A DNA stretch of 64,000 bases, taken from NCBI RefSeq assembly GCF_001295795.1, contig NZ_LJHY01000004.1, positions 124,001 to 188,000 of the forward strand, in the 5' to 3' direction. The translations under genes were made by a program, and so were the position numbers. The stretch comes from Novosphingobium sp. AAP83. GTDB taxonomy: Bacteria > Pseudomonadota > Alphaproteobacteria > Sphingomonadales > Sphingomonadaceae. Numbering within the stretch: the first letter of the stretch is position 1; each line of letters opens with the position of its first letter. Under the pieces are notes generated by a model. It was not told where the DNA came from. It did not search any database and worked only from the letters and a program-made list of their open reading frames with translations. Shown piece after piece: positions 28,466-36,043 of this stretch.

Positions 28466-29232
28466 GCTTCGATCTCCTTCATGATCAGGCCGTAGCGATT
28501 AGCGAGATCGGTCTTGCCCATAGCCCACGTTTGCTTCACCGCATCGCGGGAATAGACCCGTTTGAGCCAGCGCATGATGTTTGGCGTCTTGTCTTTGCCG
28601 GCAAGGTCTGGCTGCGACAGCGGCAGCGAATAGGTGCTGTTGAAGATATTGATATCGGCGAGCGAATACTGGTTTGACCCGACATAGGGCCGCTTGCCCA
28701 GTTCTTCTTCCAGCTTGGCGATGCCCAGCCCGACACGGCGGCGGCTTTCGGCCATCTCGGCTTCTGAAAAATCGCCGTTGATAGCCTTGCGCCACGCAGT
28801 GCGGCGTTCGGGCAGCGGGATACGGTCAATTGCGGCGGCAAGTTCTTGCGGGTCGCGCTGGCGTACCATTGGCCCTACAAACACGCTCCACCCGATCATC
28901 GAAAAGCTGGGGCCGAGCCACTGGTCCATGAATTTCATCCACCAGCGTACGCGCCAGCAATCCTGCGGATCGGATGGCATCAGATTTGGTCCGGCAAACC
29001 GGTCATTCACGTATTCCATGATCGCGGTGCTTTCGGTCAGCACCAGTCCGTTATGCGTCATCGCCGGGATCGTACCTTGCGGATTGATCGCGAGGTATTC
29101 CGGCTTGTGCTGATCGAATTGCAGCATATCGATGTAATGGCTGGCGAAAGGCACGCCTTTTTCCATAAGGGCGAGCATCGGCTTGCCTGAATTGGCATTG
29201 GGCTCCCAATGATAAAGCGTAACTTCGTCCAT
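28462..29232 (-). CDS. LigF-like glutathione S-transferase (second copy)
   Basis: A 256-residue GST starting MDEVTLYHWEPNANSGKPML. The NSGK motif, QFDQHKPEYLAINPQGTIPA and the TAIMEYVNDRF segment relate it to LigF and to the GST at 20249-21025. The C-terminal domain ends with SLADINIFNSTYSL. I start at the ATG before DEVTLYHW because upstream residues do not look like protein. It is the first gene of GST-GST-acyl-CoA synthetase-PQQ dehydrogenase, with an operator-like dyad about 45 bases upstream. Confidence 0.84.
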   Translation of the reverse strand: MDEVTLYHWEPNANSGKPMLALMEKGVPFASHYIDMLQFDQHKPEYLAINPQGTIPAMTHNGLVLTESTAIMEYVNDRFAGPNLMPSDPQDCWRVRWWMKFMDQWLGPSFSMIGWSVFVGPMVRQRDPQELAAAIDRIPLPERRTAWRKAINGDFSEAEMAESRRRVGLGIAKLEEELGKRPYVGSNQYSLADINIFNSTYSLPLSQPDLAGKDKTPNIMRWLKRVYSRDAVKQTWAMGKTDLANRYGLIMKEIEA

Positions 29233-29275
29233 ACGTCCGCTTGCCTCTCTCCCGATTCCGGTCGCTCCGGAATTG

Positions 29276-29292
29276 TTAGTAACACATACTAA
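29276..29292. promoter_or_regulatory. Operator-like inverted repeat upstream of the GST operon
   Basis: TTAGTAACACATACTAA is a perfect six-base inverted repeat (TTAGTA/TACTAA) around ACACA. It shares the nine-base core AACACATAC and flanking G, T, G positions with the dyad at 18084-18102. Two such sites before functionally related operons suggest one regulator. Further on, 29384-29405 has a weak GTTGCA...TGCAAC dyad that may end the Tat-protein operon. Confidence 0.6.
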
Positions 29293-29436
29293 ATCAGCGG
29301 GAGCGGCGGTCAAGCCCGTGAGGCCGATTAATTCGTGCCCATTTGGGTAGCGACGGCAACGCATTCTGCGCATTACCTGAGACGTTGCATTTCACACTGT
29401 GCAACAACAGGCAGTGGAAATTGGAGCAGGTTTTGG

Positions 29437-29805
29437 TCAGCGGCTGACCATGCTCCAACGAAACAGGTGATCGCGACCCGAAAGCGGAGCAGGTGCGCGC
29501 GCTTCGTCTAGCGCGCGCAAACCCTGTTCTTCCAACGCACCGCGCAGGGCAGTCCAGTCGCTCCAACGTGTGAGACCGTTCACGCGGGACGGACTGCCCA
29601 GTGCGCGCCATGCCGCTTCGGTGCCTTGGGCCAGATCAATCGTGCGCATACCTGCTTGCGTTGCAGCAAAGGCAACAGACTCGGGGATTCGGCTGTCAAA
29701 GATGACGAGCGGCAAGGCCTGCATTTCCATTGCCCCTGCTGGCATAGCGATGGCAGACGTGGCCAGAGCCCCGCCTTTTAGCATTGTGCGCCGGGAAACC
29801 TGCAT
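29437..29805 (-). CDS. Small Tat-signal protein of unknown function
   Basis: A 122-residue protein I do not recognise. It starts MQVSRRTMLKGGALATS, a twin-arginine signal (SRRTMLK) followed by a hydrophobic stretch and a likely cleavage site near PAGAM. The mature part has no metal or heme motif. Its ATG shares a base with the stop of the cytochrome c gene (TGATG), so it is translated with the cytochrome and flavoprotein. It could be a small third subunit or an export partner for the signal-less flavoprotein; that is a hypothesis. Confidence 0.75.
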   Translation of the reverse strand: MQVSRRTMLKGGALATSAIAMPAGAMEMQALPLVIFDSRIPESVAFAATQAGMRTIDLAQGTEAAWRALGSPSRVNGLTRWSDWTALRGALEEQGLRALDEARAPAPLSGRDHLFRWSMVSR

Positions 29806-30227
29806 CAACCGGCCTTTCCAAGATACTTCGACACCGCATCAAGTTCGGCATCAGTGATATCGACTTTGGTCTGCTGCGGCATTGCGCCCTTGCCCAGGCG
29901 GACCACGGTTTTGACGTAATCGGCGGTCAGGTCCCTGCGGTTGGTCAGCAAGCCTTGTTGCGGCGGATTGCCCGCCATCATCTGCTGCTTGGTCAGCAAG
30001 TTTGTGCCCATGCCGCCAACGAGGTGGCAATAGCCGCACTGTGCTTCGAAAACCGCCTGGCCATCGCGACCGGCCTGAAGGCGATCCCCTTCGGGTGCCT
30101 TGGCGCGCAACATATAGGGCGGCATGGGCGGAGGTCCGGGAGGGGCGGCAGCAGGCGCAGTTGGCGCTTGGGCAAAGGCAGCCGCACCCAAAGCAAAGGC
30201 TGCGGCAGCGAGGATCACACGCTTCAT
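29805..30227 (-). CDS. Periplasmic cytochrome c subunit
   Basis: A 140-residue class I cytochrome c. It has a signal peptide (MKRVILAAAAFALGAAAFAQ), a Pro- and Ala-rich linker, the heme motif CGYCH (Cys64, Cys67, His68) and a methionine ligand probably in GKGAMPQQ. It lies one base after the VAO-type flavoprotein stop. This matches the flavocytochrome pairing of p-cresol methylhydroxylase and eugenol hydroxylase, in which the cytochrome takes electrons from FAD. Confidence 0.9.
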   Translation of the reverse strand: MKRVILAAAAFALGAAAFAQAPTAPAAAPPGPPPMPPYMLRAKAPEGDRLQAGRDGQAVFEAQCGYCHLVGGMGTNLLTKQQMMAGNPPQQGLLTNRRDLTADYVKTVVRLGKGAMPQQTKVDITDAELDAVSKYLGKAG

Positions 30228-30228
30228 C

Positions 30229-31815
30229 TTACTGACCTCCCTTATAGGCCGAGCCGCGCATGTTGGCATAATTGGCGGGCCATACACCCTGCTTACCCGG
30301 CGCAATCACGCCGTTGGGATCTAGTGCGGATTTTACCTTTTCATCGAAACGGCGCAGCGCATGATTGTTGAAATCAAACGTTTCCATCACCGGGTCCATC
30401 CAGCCGAGGTGCGTGCGGTATTCGGCATAACCGGCTTTGGCGGTTTCGACGATCAACGCATCAAACAGCTTGCGCATCTTGGCAACTTCTGCCGCATTAT
30501 CGCGATCATACATCAGCATGTTGACGTTATTGGCAAAGCGGCCGCCGATGGTGAAGCTGGCGTAGAAATCGACATCGAAATCGGCGATAATCTTGCGGCT
30601 GCGGCGCATCTGATCAAGCACGTGGGTGCCGGTTGCCGGGACCACAGGCGAAAAGCCCATATGCGCGCCGCGACCGCCAACCCAATCGGACATTTGCAAC
30701 GGCACCGCCGAGGGCACGCCCATCGTCACTTCATACTGGCCGATGGGATCACCCTGACGCCACCAGATTTCCTGCGGTGCAGCGGCAAGGTTGCGCTTCA
30801 TAGCCGCCTTGACCACTTCGGCGCGGGCTTTGACCACCGGCTCTTCGCCATAGAGGCGCAACGCGACCTGCCAGTAACCGAGTTTGTATTGCTTGAGCAG
30901 TTCCTCAACCCGCCATTCGGGGATGGCCGAGGGCTTATCCCAGAAGTCATGACGCTGGCCCTTGAGCACCATTTTACCCAGCCATGACGGGATAAAGACG
31001 TTCTGATCGATCAGTCCGGAAATCTTGAGCGGCGTGATCGTATCGATGACCCAGCCGATGTCTTCGGCATTGGGAATGTCCCAAATGATTTCAAGCGAGG
31101 TTTCAGGCGCGGGCTGGAGCCATACGCCCGCCTTCGTCACGATGCCAAGGTTCGATTGCGAGAAAGCCAGATCCCACGTCGGGCCATAGCTCATCGGGAA
31201 AAGGTGGAAGGCGGGGTTGTTGTTCATCGCGCCCATGCCGGTGCGCAGCAAATCGCCATCGGGCAGGACGGCCTCGACTCCGCACAAGTTGCGCGCGTGC
31301 AGGCCATAGGACGTATAGCCGATACCATGTTCGAGCGCGTTGCCCAGCACCGAGCCCCAGGCGTTGCCCGGAACCGACAGCCACAGCGGAGCCTTTTCGC
31401 GCTGGATCTGGTCATAAAGATCGAAGAACCCTACGCCGGGTTCCACTACGCAATAGGCCAGCTTGTGATCGAGTTCGAGCACCTTGTTCATGCGCCCAAG
31501 GTCCATCACCACGGTGCCTTCCATGCGCGGGGCGGCGGTACCGTAGCCAAGGTTTTTGCCACGCGCGACAGGCCAGAGCGGCACTTTGTGTTCATTGGCC
31601 AGACGCACAATCGCGCGCACTTCGTCAACGCTGGCGGGCGCTACCGCAGCAGACGCGGGCCATTCCTCGGTTGATCCGGGGGCATAAGTGTCGGCATAGG
31701 CGTCACGATCGGCGTCCGTGTCCATGACCCAAGGTTTGCCAACGACGCCGGCGAAGGCGGTCATTGCCGATTGGAATTGCTTTGGACTGACGCGCGGGGG
31801 CAGATGCAGCTTCAC
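30229..31815 (-). CDS. VAO/PCMH-type FAD-linked oxidoreductase
   Basis: A 528-residue flavoprotein of the vanillyl-alcohol oxidase/4-cresol dehydrogenase family, which oxidises para-alkylphenols through quinone methides. The FAD-binding PP-loop region includes PVARGKNLGYGTAAPR and the second FAD segment SVPGNAWGSVLGNALEHGIGYT. The C-terminus has the family ending DPNGVIAPGKQGVWP. No signal peptide is visible. I could not find the usual His or Tyr for covalent FAD attachment with certainty (region GGRFANNVNMLMYDRD). Followed by a cytochrome c and a Tat-signal protein, it likely forms a flavocytochrome dehydrogenase. Confidence 0.9.
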   Translation of the reverse strand: MKLHLPPRVSPKQFQSAMTAFAGVVGKPWVMDTDADRDAYADTYAPGSTEEWPASAAVAPASVDEVRAIVRLANEHKVPLWPVARGKNLGYGTAAPRMEGTVVMDLGRMNKVLELDHKLAYCVVEPGVGFFDLYDQIQREKAPLWLSVPGNAWGSVLGNALEHGIGYTSYGLHARNLCGVEAVLPDGDLLRTGMGAMNNNPAFHLFPMSYGPTWDLAFSQSNLGIVTKAGVWLQPAPETSLEIIWDIPNAEDIGWVIDTITPLKISGLIDQNVFIPSWLGKMVLKGQRHDFWDKPSAIPEWRVEELLKQYKLGYWQVALRLYGEEPVVKARAEVVKAAMKRNLAAAPQEIWWRQGDPIGQYEVTMGVPSAVPLQMSDWVGGRGAHMGFSPVVPATGTHVLDQMRRSRKIIADFDVDFYASFTIGGRFANNVNMLMYDRDNAAEVAKMRKLFDALIVETAKAGYAEYRTHLGWMDPVMETFDFNNHALRRFDEKVKSALDPNGVIAPGKQGVWPANYANMRGSAYKGGQ

Positions 31816-31839
31816 CGGTCAGATTCTCCCGTTATCTTT

Positions 31840-31857
31840 TTATAACAATTGTTATAA
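31840..31857. promoter_or_regulatory. Perfect 18-base palindrome upstream of the flavoprotein operon
   Basis: TTATAACAATTGTTATAA reads the same on both strands and lies 25 bases upstream of the VAO-type gene start. The AT-rich site stands out in GC-rich DNA. A half-site lies at 23928-23937 and a diverged full site (14 of 18 matches) at 35604-35621. It probably binds a dimeric regulator of the cluster. Confidence 0.65.
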
Positions 31858-31891
31858 TTATGCTTGGCAGTTTGCGTTTCGTCAAGCCTGC

Positions 31892-31992
31892 TCCCCCTCT
31901 TCTTCAGAGGAGGGGGCCGGGGGGTGGTGTTCGCAACATTCGTTGTGTCTGGACGCCACCATCCCCAACCCCCTTCTCTGAAGAGGAAGGGG
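31892..31992. repeat. Palindromic repeat pair in the gap before the flavoprotein operon
   Basis: Third copy of the element found in valS. The left palindrome is CCCCCTCTTCTTCAGAGGAG(GGGG); a GGGGGGTGGTG, a spacer and CGCCACCATCCCCAACCCCC follow, then the right palindrome CTTCTCTGAAGAGGAAGGGG. It separates the DUF3237 gene from the VAO promoter. Small changes in the arms show it is an older copy. Confidence 0.8.
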
Positions 31993-32003
31993 CTTTTTCG
32001 GGC

Positions 32004-32501
32004 TTAGGTCAGCGCGTAATACTTCACGTAGTTACCGTCAGCTTTGCGTTCGCCTACGCCAATGAAGACGTGGCGCGTCAGCCAATCGTGCTTGCCCTTG
32101 CTCACTTCGAAACTGGGTTGGGCGCGCAAGTAATACTCGGCATGTGGCACCGGTTCGCCGCCTGCGAATGCCCAGTTGCGCAGCCGGTCCATCGTGCCGG
32201 GTTCACGGCCCCAAAGGAAGCCCTTGTTCTGCATGTAGATCAACGTGCCGTCATCGACTTCGAGCATATAGCGCGCATCGAACGAGGCGGTGTCATCGGG
32301 GCGGAAGAAGGCATAGTCACCGCCCGAATTGGGCACAGCCTTGCCCTTCAGGCGGGGGCCTTCGAATTCGCCCTCATCGACATAGACCGCGCTGCGCATT
32401 CCGCCCGAGGGCAGATCGGGCACCATCTGCACGCGGGTGAAGCGCAAGCGGCAGGCGAAGGCGAATTCGAGGCGGGGATTGTCGAGCGTGGAGAAGTCCA
32501 T
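32004..32501 (-). CDS. DUF3237 family protein
   Basis: A 165-residue protein of the DUF3237 beta-barrel type. It starts MDFSTLDNPRLEFAFACRLR and contains GRLKGKAVPNSGGDYA-like features (LKGKAVPNSGGDYAFFRPDD), ARYMLEVDDGTLIYMQNKG and the C-terminal VFIGVGERK. The biochemical role of DUF3237 is not known. It follows the second PQQ dehydrogenase by nine bases and is probably cotranscribed. Its recurrence beside aromatic genes suggests a catalytic or binding role on the same substrate. Confidence 0.85.
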   Translation of the reverse strand: MDFSTLDNPRLEFAFACRLRFTRVQMVPDLPSGGMRSAVYVDEGEFEGPRLKGKAVPNSGGDYAFFRPDDTASFDARYMLEVDDGTLIYMQNKGFLWGREPGTMDRLRNWAFAGGEPVPHAEYYLRAQPSFEVSKGKHDWLTRHVFIGVGERKADGNYVKYYALT

Positions 32502-32510
32502 GGGAGTGCC

Positions 32511-34691
32511 TCAATAATTCGAAAGGATGGTCAGGCTGGGGCCGTCGAGCGGCTTTCCTGCCTTTTGCTTTTCCAACTCGTCCTTGTGGGTGCTGGCTTG
32601 CAGATCGATCAGATAGGCGTGGATCGCATCGGTATCGTCTGCCGACAGGATATCGTCCCAACGCGGCATGCCGTTGGGCACGAGCAGGCCTTCACGCACG
32701 ATCTGGCGGAACATCTCGTGCGTGGCAGGCTGCATCCGGCGCAGATCGGGCGTGATCGAGCGTGGCTGATTGGCGTGGCAGATCGCGCAATTGCTGAAGA
32801 ACAGGCCTTGCCCGCGTGCGATAGCTTGCGCGGTGACGCCAACAACCTGCGCCGGTGGCTCGGGCGCGACTTCGAGGGCGGGGCGCATATCCGGCATGGG
32901 CACAGGGCCGCCGCCGATCTTGAACACGAGCAAGCGGTTCATGTTATCGCGGGTATAGGCAGCCGAATAGCGCGGCACGAAGGGATACCCTCCCCCGCCC
33001 CAGCCTGCCATCACGGCGATGTACTGTACCCCGTTCACCTCATAAGTCATCGGTGCGGCCATGATCGCGGTGCCGGTGTCAATCTCTTTGAGCAATTTGC
33101 CGGTCTTCGTTTCGCGCACGAACAGTTTGCCGGTGACGCCGCCATAGACGGTGAGGCCGCTGGCGGTGGTGAGCACGCCGCCCCTGTCCTGCCAGCCTGC
33201 GGTATCGGCTGCCCAAACGGTCTTGCCGGTCAACGGATCAATCGCGCGCACTTGCGCGGTGGCGGGTTGGCGCAGGGCTTCCTGATAGGCGGGCAATTTG
33301 CGCACGGCATCGCCAAATGCGGGAGGGAACGCAGCCAGCGCCTCTTTCACATCGGGCGTGAAGATGAGCGCGGCATCGTTGTTCAACCCGCGCGCCTTGA
33401 AGGGCTTCTGGCCTTCGGTCATGAAGATCAGGTTGCCCATATCCAGCACCGCGCCAATATAGAGGCCGGTGGCGGGATCATAGCTGGCGGGGTGCCAGTT
33501 GCGCGCGCCGGTGGTGGCGGGGAACACGATCTTGGGGCCGGTGGTATAATCCGCAGCATCGGGATCAAGGATCGGGCGGCCGGTCTTGGGATCGATGCCC
33601 TTGGCCCAATTGGTGCGCACGATAGGATTGGCGCGCAGCAGTTTTCCATCCCGCCGGTCAAGGATGTAGAGATAGCCGTTCTTGGGCGCATGGAGCACGA
33701 CCGGACGGCTTTGCCCGTCAATGTCCATGCGCGTAAAAATCATCGGCTGGGTGGCAGTGAAATCCCAGTTATCGCCGGGGGTTTCCTGATAATGCCACTT
33801 CATCCGGCCCGTCCTGGGATCAAGCGCGACAAGGCTGGCGAGGTAGAGATTATCGCCGCCTGCGGGTGAACGCTTTGACGTGGCGTATGGCCCGCCATTG
33901 CCGGTGCCGACGAGGACAAGGCCGGTTTCGGGATCGAAATGGATCGCATCCCACGGGCTGCCGCCGCCGCCGATATCCCAGCGACTGTTCGGGTCCCACG
34001 TTTTGAGCGCGGCTTCGAGTTCGGGTGTTTCCTGCGGTCCCAGCTTGGGATCGTGCGGCACCACATGCCAGCGCCAGCGCAGCTTGCCGGTTTCGAGATC
34101 GAGCGCAGTGACATAGCCGCGCACATCGTATTCCGCGCCAGACATGCCGACGACGACAACATCGCCCGCGATTTCAGGGGCGCCGGTGGAATTGTCCCCC
34201 CGGCGGCGGTCTTCGATAAAATCGGATTTCCACACCACGGCGCCCGTCTTGGCATCGAGCGCGTACATCCAGCCATCGAGCGCGGCGACATAGACTTTGC
34301 CGCGCGCTACCGCGATGCCGCGATTGACCATGTCGCAACAGACCGTGCGGTTGACCTGCATGTCGACTTCAGGTTCGAAGCGCCACAGCTCTTTGCCGCT
34401 GGCCGCATCGAAGGCATAAGCGCGGCCCGTGGTGCCCGATGTGTAAAGCACGCCATCAATGACCACCGGCGTGGCTTCCTGCCCGCGCATCGTGCCAAGG
34501 TCTGCCGCCCAGGCAAGGCCGAGTTGGCCGACGTTTTCTGCCGTGATCGCGGTGAGAAGCGAATGGTGCGTTTTGCCCGCATCACCGCCGGGACTGGTCC
34601 ATTGTGCGCCCGTGCCTTGCTGGAGCGCGGTAGCCCCGCCGAGCGAACAGGCGGCAAGACCGAGAAAGAGGCTGGCGAAAAGGTGGCGCAT
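32511..34691 (-). CDS. PQQ-dependent quinohemoprotein alcohol dehydrogenase (second copy)
   Basis: A 726-residue paralogue of the enzyme at 23941-26061. It has a signal with lipobox-like LAAC (Cys15), vicinal Cys118-Cys119, PQQ propeller blades such as GQEATPVVIDGVLYT, and a C-terminal heme motif CAICH. Both copies look complete and would send electrons to the respiratory chain. It sits between an NTF2-like gene, whose stop shares a base with its start, and DUF3237. Two copies in one cluster suggest different substrates or enantiomers. Confidence 0.92.
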   Translation of the reverse strand: MRHLFASLFLGLAACSLGGATALQQGTGAQWTSPGGDAGKTHHSLLTAITAENVGQLGLAWAADLGTMRGQEATPVVIDGVLYTSGTTGRAYAFDAASGKELWRFEPEVDMQVNRTVCCDMVNRGIAVARGKVYVAALDGWMYALDAKTGAVVWKSDFIEDRRRGDNSTGAPEIAGDVVVVGMSGAEYDVRGYVTALDLETGKLRWRWHVVPHDPKLGPQETPELEAALKTWDPNSRWDIGGGGSPWDAIHFDPETGLVLVGTGNGGPYATSKRSPAGGDNLYLASLVALDPRTGRMKWHYQETPGDNWDFTATQPMIFTRMDIDGQSRPVVLHAPKNGYLYILDRRDGKLLRANPIVRTNWAKGIDPKTGRPILDPDAADYTTGPKIVFPATTGARNWHPASYDPATGLYIGAVLDMGNLIFMTEGQKPFKARGLNNDAALIFTPDVKEALAAFPPAFGDAVRKLPAYQEALRQPATAQVRAIDPLTGKTVWAADTAGWQDRGGVLTTASGLTVYGGVTGKLFVRETKTGKLLKEIDTGTAIMAAPMTYEVNGVQYIAVMAGWGGGGYPFVPRYSAAYTRDNMNRLLVFKIGGGPVPMPDMRPALEVAPEPPAQVVGVTAQAIARGQGLFFSNCAICHANQPRSITPDLRRMQPATHEMFRQIVREGLLVPNGMPRWDDILSADDTDAIHAYLIDLQASTHKDELEKQKAGKPLDGPSLTILSNY

Positions 34692-35548
34692 CACAGGGAA
34701 TCCCATGGGGAAGGCATGCGGTATGGCACGGTGATGAAGTTGGCTTCGATCTGTTCAATCATGCCATGATCGATCTTGAACAGTTCGGAAATGTAGAAGC
34801 TGTGCGGGCGCAGCACCGGACTTTTGACCGTGCGGCCATCGGTGAGCTGGAATTCGCGCAAACGGCCCGAATGATCGATAAAACCAAACGCGAGAACGAG
34901 GCCGCGCTGTTCATCAACCAGCGGAAAGCGGCGCGCGCGCAGATCATCGTCATAACGGTAATTGCCCATGCGAAACTGCTCTTCGCAACCCAGCGCAGAG
35001 ACCGGCACAATCTTGGCGAAATCGGGATTGCGCGTTGTCTGGACGCCATTTTCCACACGGTTGCAATCGGGATGAAATTTGGTGTGGATCGTGCCATCGT
35101 TGCGCTGGAGCGTATCGAAATAGCCGTTCGACAGGCGCACCATTTCTGCGCGGGAAACCGGCGCTTCCACTTCGCGATTAAGGATCGGCTTGTCCCAATA
35201 GCGGCAGTTTTCAAACTTGATGCCGCTGTCAGACTGGCGGACGATCAGCATTTCACATTCGGTGATTTGGCCTGCGGAATTCAAGGCCAACCGCAGCGTG
35301 AACGCAGATTCTTCGATCGGTTCGATGACCGTGCCGAAGTACCCGACCTGAGCGGTCTTCTCATCGGCAAAGCGCAGTTTATAATCGCCCAGCCGGTCAA
35401 TTGTGCCCCAAACGCCATCACCTATTTCAAGCATGACGTTGTTTTCGCTGTGAAATGCGCCTTCTGCCCAATCAAGAGAATGGGGATCACGCGCCCCCAG
35501 TGCCGCCAGAAAGCGATCAAGCACGGCATAAAGATCGGCGCGGTTCAT
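34691..35548 (-). CDS. NTF2-like (SnoaL-type) protein, probably two tandem domains
   Basis: A 285-residue protein starting MNRADLYAVLDRFLAALG. The first half (LDWAEGAFHSENNVMLEIGD) and the second (LSNGYFDTLQRNDGTIHTKF, HPDCNRVENGVQTTRNPDF) each look like NTF2-fold cones. No signal peptide. The fold hosts enzymes without cofactors, including the sphingomonad lyase LdpA that acts on lignin-derived diarylpropanes. It is the first gene of an operon with the second PQQ dehydrogenase and DUF3237. Activity unknown. Confidence 0.78.
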   Translation of the reverse strand: MNRADLYAVLDRFLAALGARDPHSLDWAEGAFHSENNVMLEIGDGVWGTIDRLGDYKLRFADEKTAQVGYFGTVIEPIEESAFTLRLALNSAGQITECEMLIVRQSDSGIKFENCRYWDKPILNREVEAPVSRAEMVRLSNGYFDTLQRNDGTIHTKFHPDCNRVENGVQTTRNPDFAKIVPVSALGCEEQFRMGNYRYDDDLRARRFPLVDEQRGLVLAFGFIDHSGRLREFQLTDGRTVKSPVLRPHSFYISELFKIDHGMIEQIEANFITVPYRMPSPWDSL

Positions 35549-35603
35549 CGAATCTCCTAAACTGCAAATTGAGGCTTTGACGGCCTTCTTGGATCACGGC
35601 ATA

Positions 35604-35621
35604 CTCTACCAAATGTTATAA
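35604..35621. promoter_or_regulatory. Diverged copy of the 31.8-kb palindrome in a divergent promoter
   Basis: CTCTACCAAATGTTATAA matches the palindrome TTATAACAATTGTTATAA at 14 of 18 positions, with the right half 8 of 9. It lies between the divergent NTF2-like and SnoaL-like genes, about 20 bases before the latter start. Regulation of both sides by the same factor is inferred. Confidence 0.42.
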
Positions 35622-35639
35622 ATAAAGGGGAGAGCGAAG

Positions 35640-36029
35640 ATGGCTCGCACACCAGCGGAACATGCCAATCATGACCTCGTTCTGGAGATGTATAACAAGG
35701 TCCTGATCGCCATGGATAGCGGCGCAGTGGACCGGTATATTGCGCCGGAATACGTGCAGCATTCCTCGCTGGCAGAAGCATCGGTTGATGCGCTGAAAGG
35801 CTTTCTGGATCGGGTCCGCATCGAATCACCTGACGCACAGCAGACCATTCATCGCAGCTTTGTCGATGGCGATCATGTGATCACGCATACCCATGTGGTG
35901 CGCTGGCCCGGCGACACGGGGCTGGCCGTGGTCGACATTTTCCGGGTGGAGGGTGGCATGATCGTGGAACATTGGGACGTGATCCAGCCAGTGCCGGAAA
36001 ATCCGGTGAATCCCAACAGCATGTTTTGA
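35640..36029 (+). CDS. SnoaL-like (NTF2-fold) cytoplasmic protein
   Basis: A 129-residue protein with the features of the SnoaL-like group: HDLVLEMYNKVL, YVQHSSLAEASVDALK, then HTHVVRWPGDTG and GGMIVEHWDVIQPVPE. Polar residues His, Asp and Trp line the expected pocket. No signal peptide. A GGGGAGAG ribosome site precedes the ATG. The next gene is a secreted relative. Related proteins are often cofactor-free isomerases, lyases or binding proteins. Confidence 0.85.
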   Translation: MARTPAEHANHDLVLEMYNKVLIAMDSGAVDRYIAPEYVQHSSLAEASVDALKGFLDRVRIESPDAQQTIHRSFVDGDHVITHTHVVRWPGDTGLAVVDIFRVEGGMIVEHWDVIQPVPENPVNPNSMF

Positions 36030-36043
36030 AAGGAGAGAGTATA

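Noticed and set aside
31860..33869. A 669-codon open frame on the plus strand
   Set aside because: It runs opposite to the DUF3237 and second PQQ dehydrogenase genes. Its residues are His-, Gly- and Arg-rich with no motif, and it starts inside the palindromic repeat. It is a GC-driven antisense shadow.
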